The notes beneath the pieces were generated by a model. It was not told where the DNA came from, did not search any database, and worked only from the letters and a program-made list of their open reading frames with translations. 64,000 nt of DNA, taken from positions 62,001 through 126,000 of the forward strand of contig JAJZNW010000061.1 of NCBI GenBank assembly GCA_021811615.1, read 5' to 3'. The DNA comes from Bacteroidota bacterium. Its GTDB lineage: Bacteria > Bacteroidota > Ignavibacteria > Kryptoniales > JAKASW01. The translations under genes and the position numbers were made by a program. Below are positions 26,660 through 33,458 of the stretch, piece by piece; the first letter of the stretch is position 1, and every line of letters starts with the position of its first letter.

Positions 26660-26790
26660 GGGTTTTCTTCGGCGAATTCAGGCGGGGCCGGACTGGCCGG
26701 GATCGCAACCCTACGGGAGTACGCTCTCAAGACTGAGGCGACCGGTGATTCCCATTTGCAGGTCTCCACTGCCCGATGGAGTCGATCCCT

Positions 26791-27789
26791 TCATTTTTGC
26801 TTCGCGCAGGATTCCCTGATCACCAGCTCCGGTTTCAGGAAAATGTTCTGTCTCACTTTTTGTTTTGGATTCTCGATCTTCGAGATGAGTATCCTGGTAG
26901 CGTTCCTACCCAGTTCTTCTATCGGCTGCCGGACATGCGTGATGCCGGGTGTAAATATCTCACTCCCCGGTATCTCATCGTACCCCACAAGGGAGACGTC
27001 ACCGGGTATTTTCAATCCGAGTGATGCAGTCGCCTTGATTGCGCCTATCGTCATCAAGCTGTTGAAAGAGAAAATAACTGTCGGCGGGTCGAGGTCGCTT
27101 AGAAGCCGAGAGACAGCCGCGAATGCCCTTTCTTCCATAAATTCGCAGTTGTGAACATAGCGGGAGAAAACTTCGATATTGTTTTTTTTCATCGCATCGG
27201 AAAAGCCGCGGTACCTCTCGATATCGGGAAAGAGCATACCGGGTCCCCGAAGAACGGCGATCTTGCGGTGCCCGCTGGCGATGAGATATTCTGTCAATCC
27301 CACCGCTCCTTCGTAATGGTCGGTAGCCACGAAGTCGACGTCGATTCCGGAATACACCCTGTCGACAAGCACCGTGTTTACCTTCGCCTTGATGAGATAC
27401 CTCACCGACGCTTCCGAGTGCGGCACGATGAGGATACCGTCGACGCGGTGTGCCAGGAAGGTCCTCACGAGCTTCATTTCATCCTCGGGATCTTCGTCCG
27501 TATTGCAGAGAAGCGTCGTATAGCCGAATCGTCTTGCGTACTCCTCAACGGACCTGAACCAGCTGTTGAAAAAAGTGTTCTTTATGTCGGGCATGACTAT
27601 GCCGATCGTGTTTGTACGCCTTTTTACAAGAGAGCGTGCGACCTGGCTCGGCTGGTACCCGAGTTCCTCCATGACGCGCTTGACCTTCTTGATCGTTTTA
27701 GCGCTAACCTTTTCGGGTTTATTGAGGACCCTCGACACGGTCATCACCGATACTCTCGCCCTTCTTGCGACGTCGTGGATTGTTGCCAT
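26791..27789 (-). CDS. LacI-family transcriptional regulator
   Basis: 332 residues. The N-terminal helix-turn-helix reads TIHDVARRARVSVMTVSRVLN, followed by the hinge region (VARSLVKRRTNTIGIVMPD) and a two-lobed sugar-binding domain of the periplasmic-binding-protein fold. The hinge residues and AR-SL motif are typical for binding CG-centred palindromes. It is encoded immediately upstream of the fucose operon in the same orientation, and a matching palindrome lies between them, so it is probably the local repressor responding to fucose or a phosphorylated intermediate. The effector is inferred. Confidence 0.93.
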   Translation of the reverse strand: MATIHDVARRARVSVMTVSRVLNKPEKVSAKTIKKVKRVMEELGYQPSQVARSLVKRRTNTIGIVMPDIKNTFFNSWFRSVEEYARRFGYTTLLCNTDEDPEDEMKLVRTFLAHRVDGILIVPHSEASVRYLIKAKVNTVLVDRVYSGIDVDFVATDHYEGAVGLTEYLIASGHRKIAVLRGPGMLFPDIERYRGFSDAMKKNNIEVFSRYVHNCEFMEERAFAAVSRLLSDLDPPTVIFSFNSLMTIGAIKATASLGLKIPGDVSLVGYDEIPGSEIFTPGITHVRQPIEELGRNATRILISKIENPKQKVRQNIFLKPELVIRESCAKQK

Positions 27790-28223
27790 AAAATCCTACC
27801 CATCAGTGATTGCAGTAAAATGAACAATGCTCTTCCTCATTGGAACGTACCCGGGAAGAAATCCGTATCAATCTCGCCATTACTCCGATGTTTTCCAACT
27901 GTCCCTGGCCGATCTCAAACGGTGGGATGGCAACTGAGCAGTACTTCCTTCATCAATTACCTTTGATGAAGCGAGATACACTTAAGTCGGACAGGATTGG
28001 CATTTAGCCTGAACTGATAAATTTGAAGCGCAAGCCGACGTAATATTTGCGATGATGCAATGTCATACAACGCGAAGCGGACCGGCCCACATTATGCTTG
28101 ATGCTGAACCTGACAGACGACAGCCCATCCGATGCCCGCCTTTTATTTCGTTTCGAGAGTGCCATTGCTCCCCGGCGACCGGCACCGGATTCTCGAAACA
28201 CGAAGCTGACACGCAGCAGCCTG
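27790..28223. other. Intergenic region between the DUF5989 gene and the LacI gene
   Basis: About 430 bases. Overlapping frames of 60-95 codons occur on both strands but none has a ribosome site or recognisable sequence. The LacI-gene end should hold its promoter. I see no convincing -35/-10 pair, terminator or RNA gene. Confidence 0.5.
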
Positions 28224-28433
28224 TTAGAAAAGCGAGTAAATAAACGGAGCCAACGCCGTACCTTGAGTAAGGACGATGAAGACGGCAAGGAGGATGAGTA
28301 TCGTCAGAATAGGGCCGAGCCACCATTTCTTGCGAACTTTCATGAACGACCACAACTCACCGAAGATTGAAAACCTGCCGGTGTATTTTCTGATTGTCTT
28401 CGCGGTCCGGGATTTCTTTTTGGAATTACTCAC
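28224..28433 (-). CDS. DUF5989 small membrane protein
   Basis: 69 residues from the GTG at 28433, six bases after AAGGAG; a TTG at 28448 is within the ribosome site itself and is unlikely. A basic N-terminus is followed by ELWSFMKVRKKWWLGP and one hydrophobic helix, ending TALAPFIYSLF, the DUF5989 pattern. The gene is 21 bases behind the carbamoyltransferase gene. DUF5989 proteins recur with NodU/CmcH carbamoyltransferases and SxtJ-like proteins; their role is not known. A membrane scaffold or partner for the carbamoyltransferase is a reasonable inference. Confidence 0.88.
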   Translation of the reverse strand: MSNSKKKSRTAKTIRKYTGRFSIFGELWSFMKVRKKWWLGPILTILILLAVFIVLTQGTALAPFIYSLF

Positions 28434-28454
28434 GGATAGCTCCTTCAAATAAAA

Positions 28455-30191
28455 TCAATCCAGCTCAAAATTCTCTTCGACTTTTTCTTCCACGGGATTT
28501 CCCAAATCGTTCTTGTCGACCAGAAAGCTCCCGATGACAAGACTATCCATGCCGGTCCTCATAAAACATTTCCAGGCATCTTCAGGGGTACAGACGATCG
28601 GTTCACCGCGGACGTTGAACGAAGTGTTGATGATAACCGGGCAGCCAGTTTGCCTGTCGAACTCCGAGATAAGGTCGTAGAATAGAGCGTTCTGCGCGCG
28701 GGAGACGGTCTGGAGTCTTGCCGAACCGTCGAGGTGGGTAACGGCGGGGACCACTCTTTTGTCAGCGCGGACGTTAGCGACGAACAGCATGAACGGAGAA
28801 GGCCGGCCGAAATCGAAGTAATCCCGCATGCGGTCCTCGGTCACGGCAGGAGCAAAGGGACGAAAACTTTCGCGGAACTTGATTTTCAAATTGACGACGG
28901 ATTGGTTCTTCGGATTGCGCGCGTCTGCGAGGATACTTCTGTTCCCGAGAGCGCGCGGGCCGAACTCCATCCTTCCCTGGAACCAGCCGACGACTTTCTG
29001 ATCGGCGATTCTCCCGGCAGTCTCCCGGAGGAGTTGTTCACGTCCGAGCTTCGCGAACGAGACTTTCTTTTCGCGGAGGAGGTTCTCGATCTGTTCATCC
29101 GTAAACTCCGGGCCGAGGAAGACATCGTTCATCTCGTACGACCTTGGATAGCCGAGAACGGTATTATACGCGTAGTAGGCAGCTCCGACGGCACCTCCGG
29201 CGTCGCCGGCCGCAGGCTGGACAAATACATTCTCGAAGGAAGTCCCGGAGAGTATCCTGCTATTTGAGACGCAGTTCAGCGCGACGCCGCCTGCCATGCA
29301 GAGATTCTTCGCCTTAGTCTCACGTTCGATATGGCGCGCCATGCCCACGACAATCTCATCGGTCACTTTCTGGAGGGAGGCCGCGACATCTTTGTGAAAC
29401 TGCGTCAGCTCCGACTCGGGTTGGCGGGCAGGTTGACCGAACAGCCTGTCGAACCTCGAGCCTGTCATTCGAAGTCCATATTCGTACGTGAAGTAACGCA
29501 TATCGAGACGGAAGCTTCCGTCGCCGGCGACCCGGACGAGGTTCTCCATGATCGTCCGGTAGAATCGCGGCTCGCCGTAAGGAGCCAGTCCCATCACCTT
29601 GTACTCGGCGCTGTTTACTTTGAAGCCCAGATAATAAGTAAATGCCGAATAGAGAAGACCGAGTGAGTGAGGAAACGAGATGCTCTTCAGGAGTTTTATG
29701 TCCGTACCATGACCTATTCCATACGTCGTGGTTTCCCATTCGCCAACACCGTCTGTAGTCAGTATTGCAGCATCCTGGAAAGGGGAAACGAGGAAGGCGC
29801 TTGCCGCATGGGAAATGTGGTGTTCGGCAAAGAGTATCTCGCCGTCATAGTCAAGGTCGTTGCGTATAGTCTGCGGTATCCAGAGCTTCTTGCGTATCCA
29901 GACGGGCATCGCCTTCAGGAAAGAGAAGAGTCCCCTCGGCCAGGTGGCGATGTAGGTCTGGAGGATGCGGTCGAATTTCACGAACGGCTTGTCATAGAAA
30001 ACGACATAGTCCAGGTCTTCCGCTTGAATACCCGCGGAGATCAGACAATATTCGATCGCCTTCGCGGGGAAATCCTGATCATGCTTCTTGCGGGAGAAGC
30101 GCTCTTCCTGTGCGGCAGCGACGAGTCTTCCGTCCACGACCAGCGCCGCCGCTGCATCGTGGTAGAAGCATGAGATGCCGAGAATATTCAT
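28455..30191 (-). CDS. O-carbamoyltransferase (NodU/CmcH family)
   Basis: 578 residues. The N-terminal ASKHA-type domain begins MNILGISCFYHDAAAAL and includes AAQEERFSRKKHD, AEHHISHAASAFLVSPF and TTDGVGEWETTTYG. The C-terminal YrdC-related domain includes GWFQGRMEFGPRALGNRSILAD, IKFRESFRPFAPAV and INTSFNVRGEPIVCTPEDA. The family transfers a carbamoyl group from carbamoyl phosphate (through carbamoyl-AMP) to a hydroxyl of a sugar or natural product. The three-gene unit SxtJ-like, carbamoyltransferase, DUF5989 has spacings of 9 and 21 bases. No biosynthetic cluster surrounds it, so the acceptor is unknown; a cell-envelope glycan is possible. Confidence 0.93.
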   Translation of the reverse strand: MNILGISCFYHDAAAALVVDGRLVAAAQEERFSRKKHDQDFPAKAIEYCLISAGIQAEDLDYVVFYDKPFVKFDRILQTYIATWPRGLFSFLKAMPVWIRKKLWIPQTIRNDLDYDGEILFAEHHISHAASAFLVSPFQDAAILTTDGVGEWETTTYGIGHGTDIKLLKSISFPHSLGLLYSAFTYYLGFKVNSAEYKVMGLAPYGEPRFYRTIMENLVRVAGDGSFRLDMRYFTYEYGLRMTGSRFDRLFGQPARQPESELTQFHKDVAASLQKVTDEIVVGMARHIERETKAKNLCMAGGVALNCVSNSRILSGTSFENVFVQPAAGDAGGAVGAAYYAYNTVLGYPRSYEMNDVFLGPEFTDEQIENLLREKKVSFAKLGREQLLRETAGRIADQKVVGWFQGRMEFGPRALGNRSILADARNPKNQSVVNLKIKFRESFRPFAPAVTEDRMRDYFDFGRPSPFMLFVANVRADKRVVPAVTHLDGSARLQTVSRAQNALFYDLISEFDRQTGCPVIINTSFNVRGEPIVCTPEDAWKCFMRTGMDSLVIGSFLVDKNDLGNPVEEKVEENFELD

Positions 30192-30200
30192 TTTATGGCG

Positions 30201-30449
30201 TCAGAACTGATGACGTGCCTGGTCGGCACCATGGATAACTTGTTCCTTCTCTTTCCAAAACGAAGGGGACGAATCGGCTCCATGCGAAAGAAGGTCTTTG
30301 CGCAGGATTCGCACTATCAGCGACATCGCACCGATAATCACGATGTAGAAAACGGTAAGGAGGATCGCCGCATTCACGGCACCGAGAAACCGGCCCAACG
30401 CCATCCACCATGTGTAAAGTACGTGCGCCGCCTTCTTCATAAGGTCCAT
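30201..30449 (-). CDS. SxtJ-like small membrane protein
   Basis: 82 residues from the ATG at 30449, behind GGAGAGGAG; an upstream frame start at 30482 would include the ribosome site. Two short hydrophobic segments (WWMALGRFLGAVNAAILLTVFYIVIIGAMSLIVRIL) precede a hydrophilic tail. The LG-x(2)-N-x(2)-I-L layout is like SxtJ-family proteins that accompany carbamoyltransferases. It is first in the three-gene unit. Its promoter (30472-30501) abuts the transposon insertion. Confidence 0.8.
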   Translation of the reverse strand: MDLMKKAAHVLYTWWMALGRFLGAVNAAILLTVFYIVIIGAMSLIVRILRKDLLSHGADSSPSFWKEKEQVIHGADQARHQF

Positions 30450-30471
30450 CGAATTCTCCTCTCCTAGTGTC

Positions 30472-30501
30472 AATATATCCAATTTGCAGAATGATATGCA
30501 A
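30472..30501 (-). promoter_or_regulatory. Predicted promoter of the carbamoyltransferase unit, abutting the transposon
   Basis: Minus strand TTGCAT (30501-30496) and TATATT (30477-30472), 18 bases apart, lie 23 bases before the SxtJ-like start. The last two bases of the -35 box are part of the 8-bp target duplication, so the transposon entered right at the edge of this promoter. Confidence 0.6.
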
Positions 30502-30507
30502 AGTGCC
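30500..30507. repeat. Left target-site duplication (AAAGTGCC)
   Basis: The same eight bases occur immediately outside the right end of the transposon at 33451-33458. An 8-bp duplication fits IS1-family insertion. Confidence 0.9.
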
Positions 30508-30526
30508 GGTAGTGTCTCAGTTTGAA
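30508..30526. repeat. Left terminal inverted repeat of the transposon
   Basis: GGTAGTGTCTCAGTTTGAA; its exact reverse complement is at 33432-33450. The two ends diverge directly inside. Confidence 0.95.
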
Positions 30527-30547
30527 ATAGTTGTCCAAGCTGAATGC

Positions 30548-30576
30548 TTGACCGTTCAAGTACCGTTTCGTATCTT
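30548..30576 (+). promoter_or_regulatory. Predicted promoter of the H1-like gene
   Basis: TTGACC (30548-30553), 17 bases, TATCTT (30571-30576). The start codon at 30582 is only five bases past the -10 box, so the transcript would be leaderless or nearly so. That agrees with the lack of a ribosome site. Confidence 0.5.
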
Positions 30577-30611
30577 TCGGCATGAAGAAACCGAAAAGAC
30601 CGAAAGATACG
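30569..30611. repeat. 12-bp inverted repeat over the promoter and start codon
   Basis: CGTATCTTTCGG (30569-30580) and CCGAAAGATACG (30600-30611) are perfect complements separated by 19 bases that include the ATG of the H1-like gene. It could be an operator covering the -10 box or a hairpin masking the start codon. Confidence 0.75.
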
Positions 30612-30818
30612 AATCAGTTGGCTAAGAACGTTGTGGACTTAGCAACGGGTGAAGCACAGGAAGCGCAAACTAATAACGGCAAGAATCCCGCTGCTGTTGC
30701 TCTTGGAAGATTAGGCGGCTTAAAAGGGGGAAAGGCGAGAGCGAGAAAGCTTTCGAAAGCGCAACGGGTAAAGATCGCGAAAAAGGGGGCTGAGAAAAGG
30801 TGGAAATCGAGGAGGTAA
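30582..30818 (+). CDS. Histone-H1-like small basic protein (transposon passenger)
   Basis: 78 residues, very rich in Lys and Arg. The core NPAAVALGRLGGLKGGKARA is a widespread motif of small basic proteins often labelled histone-H1-like or nucleoid-associated; the tail (KLSKAQRVKIAKKGAEKRW) continues the Ala/Lys pattern. It may bind nucleic acid. No ribosome site is present; a predicted promoter ends five bases before the ATG. It is the first passenger from the left end of the transposon. Homologues of this type turn up often on mobile DNA, so its presence here is not surprising; its role is unknown. Confidence 0.75.
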   Translation: MKKPKRPKDTNQLAKNVVDLATGEAQEAQTNNGKNPAAVALGRLGGLKGGKARARKLSKAQRVKIAKKGAEKRWKSRR

Positions 30819-30829
30819 GCGGAGTGCGC

Positions 30830-31279
30830 TCAAGTCGAAATCCTAACGCGACCTGATTTCCCGTCGTACTCCATAGTCAAATCCTGCAAGAAAGTCCTTC
30901 CTAACAAAGCTTGGTGAAGCTGTCCACCTGCGACTAAATCAACTCCGGCGAATGTCCCATATTGAATAATGCGCAATGGAGGTACTGCAATTTGCGCCAG
31001 ATAAATGTTGGTCTTGTACTTACCAGCAATGCCCGCGATCTCACGACGGTCCACTACGGGTAGTTTAAGTACGCTGGCAAGCAGATTATCTATGCAGGAC
31101 TGTGCGGCTCCAGTGTCAACCAAAGCTTCCACGTCCGTGATAGCAGGCACCGGGTCCGTCGCACTGCCGGCCACCCAATTGGGATCAAATCCTATGCTGA
31201 CGGATATAGTAGGTCCGCGATAGATTAAGACTGCGTTCCCGTTAGGAAGGTTCTGGAAACCGCACTCTGTATCAGGCAT
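30830..31279 (-). CDS. Retropepsin-like aspartic protease (transposon passenger)
   Basis: 149 residues. ALVDTGAAQSCID carries the DTGA active-site motif of single-domain aspartic proteases, followed by a flap-like segment (IAGIAGKYKTNIYLAQIAVPPL) and LLGRTFLQDLTMEYDG, the second conserved block of bacterial retropepsin-like enzymes. Such enzymes work as dimers, each chain giving one Asp. The start overlaps the end of the DUF5678 gene by 8 bases, so the two are co-translated. Substrate unknown; no signal peptide, so it acts in the cytoplasm. Confidence 0.8.
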   Translation of the reverse strand: MPDTECGFQNLPNGNAVLIYRGPTISVSIGFDPNWVAGSATDPVPAITDVEALVDTGAAQSCIDNLLASVLKLPVVDRREIAGIAGKYKTNIYLAQIAVPPLRIIQYGTFAGVDLVAGGQLHQALLGRTFLQDLTMEYDGKSGRVRIST

Positions 31280-31514
31280 GTACGATGTTGTACATTACGG
31301 ATGCGGGAAGGACAACCGGAGGTGCTCCAACCTGCCTAATGAGATATGGGCCAGCACCAAACCTTTGGACAGCGTCGCGGGCCGCCGCTTCGAAGCTGTC
31401 ATATATCCCTGTGCGTTGCTGGTCATGAATGACCACCCACTTACCCATATAGGAAGTCTCCAGCTCTTCTCGCATTTGTTCATAAGCTTCGATTTCTTTT
31501 GTTAGGTCAGCCAT
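31272..31514 (-). CDS. DUF5678-like small protein (transposon passenger)
   Basis: 80 residues behind GAGGGAGATGAA, with a strong predicted promoter upstream. After a charged helix (EIEAYEQMREELETSY) comes GKWVVIHDQQRTGIYDSFEA, the DUF5678 core, and a segment ending in YLIRQVGAPPVVLP. This pair of small DUF5678 protein and retropepsin-like protease recurs in bacteria. The pairing and 8-base overlap suggest that the small protein is a partner or substrate of the protease. No function is established. Confidence 0.78.
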   Translation of the reverse strand: MADLTKEIEAYEQMREELETSYMGKWVVIHDQQRTGIYDSFEAAARDAVQRFGAGPYLIRQVGAPPVVLPASVMYNIVHA

Positions 31515-31532
31515 TTCATCTCCCTCATTGAA

Positions 31533-31561
31533 AATATACGGTTCCAGATAATGTTTGTCAA
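31533..31561 (-). promoter_or_regulatory. Predicted promoter of the DUF5678-protease pair
   Basis: Minus strand TTGACA (31561-31556), 17 bases, TATATT (31538-31533): a near-perfect -35/-10 pair 19 bases before the DUF5678 start. Confidence 0.75.
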
Positions 31562-31632
31562 CTCGTACACAGTGCGACTACCCACTATATCGGAATCGAA
31601 AACGAAAAGTTTAATCAAATTGAACTTTATGC

Positions 31633-31661
31633 TTGACTTCTCAAGCACCGCGTGCTATATT
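31633..31661 (+). promoter_or_regulatory. Predicted transposase promoter with flanking operator-like repeat
   Basis: TTGACT (31633-31638), 17 bases, TATATT (31656-31661). Inverted repeats TCAAGCAC (31641-31648) and GTGCTTGA (31662-31669) bracket the -10 box, a likely binding site for an autoregulator. The transposase ATG is 26 bases downstream behind GAGG. Confidence 0.72.
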
Positions 31662-31687
31662 GTGCTTGATGATAAAACGAGGTCAAC

Positions 31688-32518
31688 ATGAGTAACAGGC
31701 TTTCACTTGAGAAACGAACGCAGATAATCGGAATGCTCGTTGAAGGGAACAGTCTCCGTGCAATCTCCAGGCTTACCGGTGTGTCATTCAATACGGTTAC
31801 AAAGCTTCTCGTGGATGTGGGGACCGCTTGCCAAAAATACCACGATCAGAACGTCCGCAATTTGACCTCGAAACGTGTCCAGTGCGATGAAATATGGTCT
31901 TTTGTCTACGCCAAGGAAAAGAACCTGCCGGAGGAGATGCGCGGCCAATTCGGAGTAGGAAGCATTTGGACTTGGGTAGGTCTGGATTCTGATTCTAAAC
32001 TTGCAATCTCGTGGCTTGTCGGAAACCGCGATTCGGATTATGCACGAATATTCATGCAAGACGTTGCCGACCGGCTCAAGAACCGCGTACAGCTTACCAC
32101 AGATGGATTGAAAGCCTATTTAGAAGCGGTCGAGGATGCTTTCAATGGACAAATCGATTTCGCACAGTTAGTGAAGCTCTACGGCCCTTCATTGGATCCC
32201 GATCATAGATACACCCCTGCCGAATGCATTGCCACCGAAACGCACATAATAAGTGGACATCCCAACGAAAAGCACGTTTCAACAAGCTACATCGAAAGAC
32301 AAAACCTTACGATGCAGATGCAGATGCGGCGTTTCACACGCTTAACCAATGGCTTTAGCAAGAAGGTAGAGAACCACAAGCACGCAATTGCCTTGCATTT
32401 CATGTACTATAACTTTGTGCGGATTCACAAAACATTGCGCGTTACTCCCGCAATGGCCGCAGATATCACCAAAAAGCTTTGGAAAATCGAAGATTTGGCC
32501 CTTTTGCTGGAAGATTGA
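31688..32518 (+). CDS. IS1-family transposase
   Basis: 276 residues in a single frame, without the frameshift of classical IS1. The N-terminus holds a helix-turn-helix (NSLRAISRLTGVSFNTVTKLL). The DDE catalytic core shows D in QCDEIWSFV, D in LTTDGLKAYLEA and E in SYIERQNLTMQMQMRRFTR, the last being the IS1-type E(8)R(x)K region. It is the enzyme that moves the 2943-bp element in which it lies. The protein looks intact, and the 8-bp target duplication fits the family. It resembles the single-ORF IS1 subgroup first known from archaea and widespread in environmental bacteria; subgroup placement is from memory. Confidence 0.92.
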   Translation: MSNRLSLEKRTQIIGMLVEGNSLRAISRLTGVSFNTVTKLLVDVGTACQKYHDQNVRNLTSKRVQCDEIWSFVYAKEKNLPEEMRGQFGVGSIWTWVGLDSDSKLAISWLVGNRDSDYARIFMQDVADRLKNRVQLTTDGLKAYLEAVEDAFNGQIDFAQLVKLYGPSLDPDHRYTPAECIATETHIISGHPNEKHVSTSYIERQNLTMQMQMRRFTRLTNGFSKKVENHKHAIALHFMYYNFVRIHKTLRVTPAMAADITKKLWKIEDLALLLED

Positions 32519-32571
32519 AGGGGTGTACTTGACTTTCCCAGATCGTTTTGTTAACATTGTCCCGAAAGGAT

Positions 32572-32660
32572 GCTGAGGAAGCGGGAGTCGAACCCGCAAT
32601 GCCGCGTAGCATGACGAATTTTAAGTTCGTTGCCTGTATCCACTCAGGCATTTCCTCAGC
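32572..32660 (-). tRNA. tRNA-like gene, anticodon UAA (Leu), unusual acceptor region
   Basis: On the minus strand a cloverleaf is clear: D arm GCC...GGC with GAGTGG in the loop, anticodon stem ACGAA/TTCGT with loop CTTAAAA (anticodon UAA, reading UUA), a long variable arm ATGC...GCAT (class II, as in Leu), and T arm GCGGG TTCGACT CCCGC. The acceptor helix can extend to 9 bp (GCTGAGGAA with TTCCTCAGC). With a normal 7-bp acceptor (32658-32574), position 8 is A rather than the near-universal U and the discriminator is G rather than the A typical of Leu. No CCA is encoded. It lies inside the transposon, 53 bases past the transposase stop. Function as a tRNA is uncertain. Confidence 0.75.
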
Positions 32661-32697
32661 CGAAGTTCTTTGGGTAGATGCGAAAACGAAAATGTCA

Positions 32698-32719
32698 GCC
32701 TCACCCGTTAAGGTGAGGC
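32698..32719. terminator. Perfect hairpin between the tRNA-like gene and the right-end passenger
   Basis: GCCTCACC, CGTTAA loop, GGTGAGGC: an 8-bp stem. No T-tract follows on either strand, so it may be an RNA structure or protein site rather than a terminator. Confidence 0.4.
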
Positions 32720-32781
32720 GAAATTAGTAGTTTTAGCACGTTACTCATTAACCTGTCCTTTCATTTCGTTACGGTTTATTT

Positions 32782-32808
32782 AAGGGCTCCTTGCACGAGC
32801 CCTTTTTT
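32782..32808 (+). terminator. Rho-independent terminator
   Basis: AAGGGCTC (32782-32789), loop CTTGCAC, GAGCCCTT (32797-32804) followed by a T run to 32808. It would end plus-strand transcripts from the transposase. The same stem lies just past the stop of the minus-strand gene at 32807 and may serve both directions. Confidence 0.75.
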
Positions 32809-33205
32809 ATTGCTGTACTGGCTGGGGAATCGGCCTCAACTTATAGAACCCGCGACCACCCTTTTTCAGTGTCCCGTTTGGTTTCTTGGCGTTTAACGAC
32901 AAAATCGAGCGAACGGCCTTTGAAAACTGCTCACCCTTCTCTCCAATGCCCTTTTCAACGCTAAATTCAAAGATTTCGGAGACGCGAACGGCCCGATTTT
33001 CGCGTTGGATTAGCTCAACAGCAGCATCCAACACCTCCTTTGTTTTTGAATCGCCTTGTGGTTGCCTCAAAGGCTTGGGCTCGCTGAATTTTAATGGTAA
33101 CTGTGCGCGTTCATCGGTATCCCCGAGGAGTGTCAAAATTGCCGCTTCGCGCTTTCGGAGCAGCTCCAATTCAGCCTTCAGGTCAGCAAGTGTTTCTCGT
33201 TTCAT
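32807..33205 (-). CDS. Unknown transposon passenger with possible winged-helix domain
   Basis: 132 residues. The N-terminal 30 residues form a charged coiled coil (LADLKAELELLRKREAAI). Residues about 55-125 (KEVLDAAVELIQRENRAVRVSEIFEF ... KKGGRGFYKL) look like a small winged-helix fold of the HARE-HTH kind, ending in a G-G-x-G-F-Y wing. It has a strong predicted promoter with a palindrome over the -10 box, as expected for an autoregulated DNA-binding protein. It sits at the right end of the element. No family is recognised with confidence; regulator of the element's promoters is a guess. Confidence 0.68.
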   Translation of the reverse strand: MKRETLADLKAELELLRKREAAILTLLGDTDERAQLPLKFSEPKPLRQPQGDSKTKEVLDAAVELIQRENRAVRVSEIFEFSVEKGIGEKGEQFSKAVRSILSLNAKKPNGTLKKGGRGFYKLRPIPQPVQQ

Positions 33206-33224
33206 ATTCGCCTCTTAGCTTTCA

Positions 33225-33260
33225 TAGCGCAATATACGCTACTACGCTTATAAATGTCAA
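33225..33260 (-). promoter_or_regulatory. Predicted promoter with palindromic operator for the right-end passenger
   Basis: Minus strand TTGACA (33260-33255), 18 bases, TATATT (33236-33231). TAGCG and CGCTA (33225-33229, 33237-33241) form an inverted repeat around the -10 box. The remaining 170 bases to the right terminal repeat are rich in CGTT/AACG-type short inverted motifs but hold no gene. Confidence 0.7.
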
Positions 33261-33431
33261 TAGGTAATGCGGCGTTTCGTTAGGCGTAGTGGCGTTGTAT
33301 TGACAATGTAATGCGCAACGCGTTAGCGATAACACGGCGTTGCGCTTCAGGCTCAAGTAAACTATTGAAGCCATGCCGTTCGTTACGCATCGTGGTACAC
33401 TCCGGGGAATCTCCTCCTTTGACTACGTAAA

Positions 33432-33450
33432 TTCAAACTGAGACACTACC
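33432..33450. repeat. Right terminal inverted repeat of the transposon
   Basis: Exact reverse complement of 30508-30526. Confidence 0.95.
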
Positions 33451-33458
33451 AAAGTGCC
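33451..33458. repeat. Right target-site duplication (AAAGTGCC)
   Basis: Direct copy of 30500-30507. The following 128 bases up to the SGNH gene contain the A/T-rich TTATATAAGG, which may belong to that gene's promoter. Confidence 0.9.

Larger units (their letters stand above)
30508..33450. mobile_element. IS1-family transposon with passenger genes
   Basis: A 2943-bp unit bounded by perfect 19-bp inverted repeats and direct repeats of AAAGTGCC. It contains an IS1-family DDE transposase and at least five other genes on both strands: a histone-H1-like basic protein, a retropepsin-like protease overlapping a DUF5678 protein, a tRNA-like gene, and an unknown possible DNA-binding protein. Removing it joins the flanks into a short intergenic region between the divergent SxtJ-like and SGNH genes. 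The intact ends, intact transposase and perfect duplication point to recent insertion. Confidence 0.92.

Noticed and set aside
28004-28288. Small overlapping frames between the LacI and DUF5989 genes
   Set aside because: They overlap each other and the DUF5989 gene end, lack ribosome sites and have no recognisable sequence.
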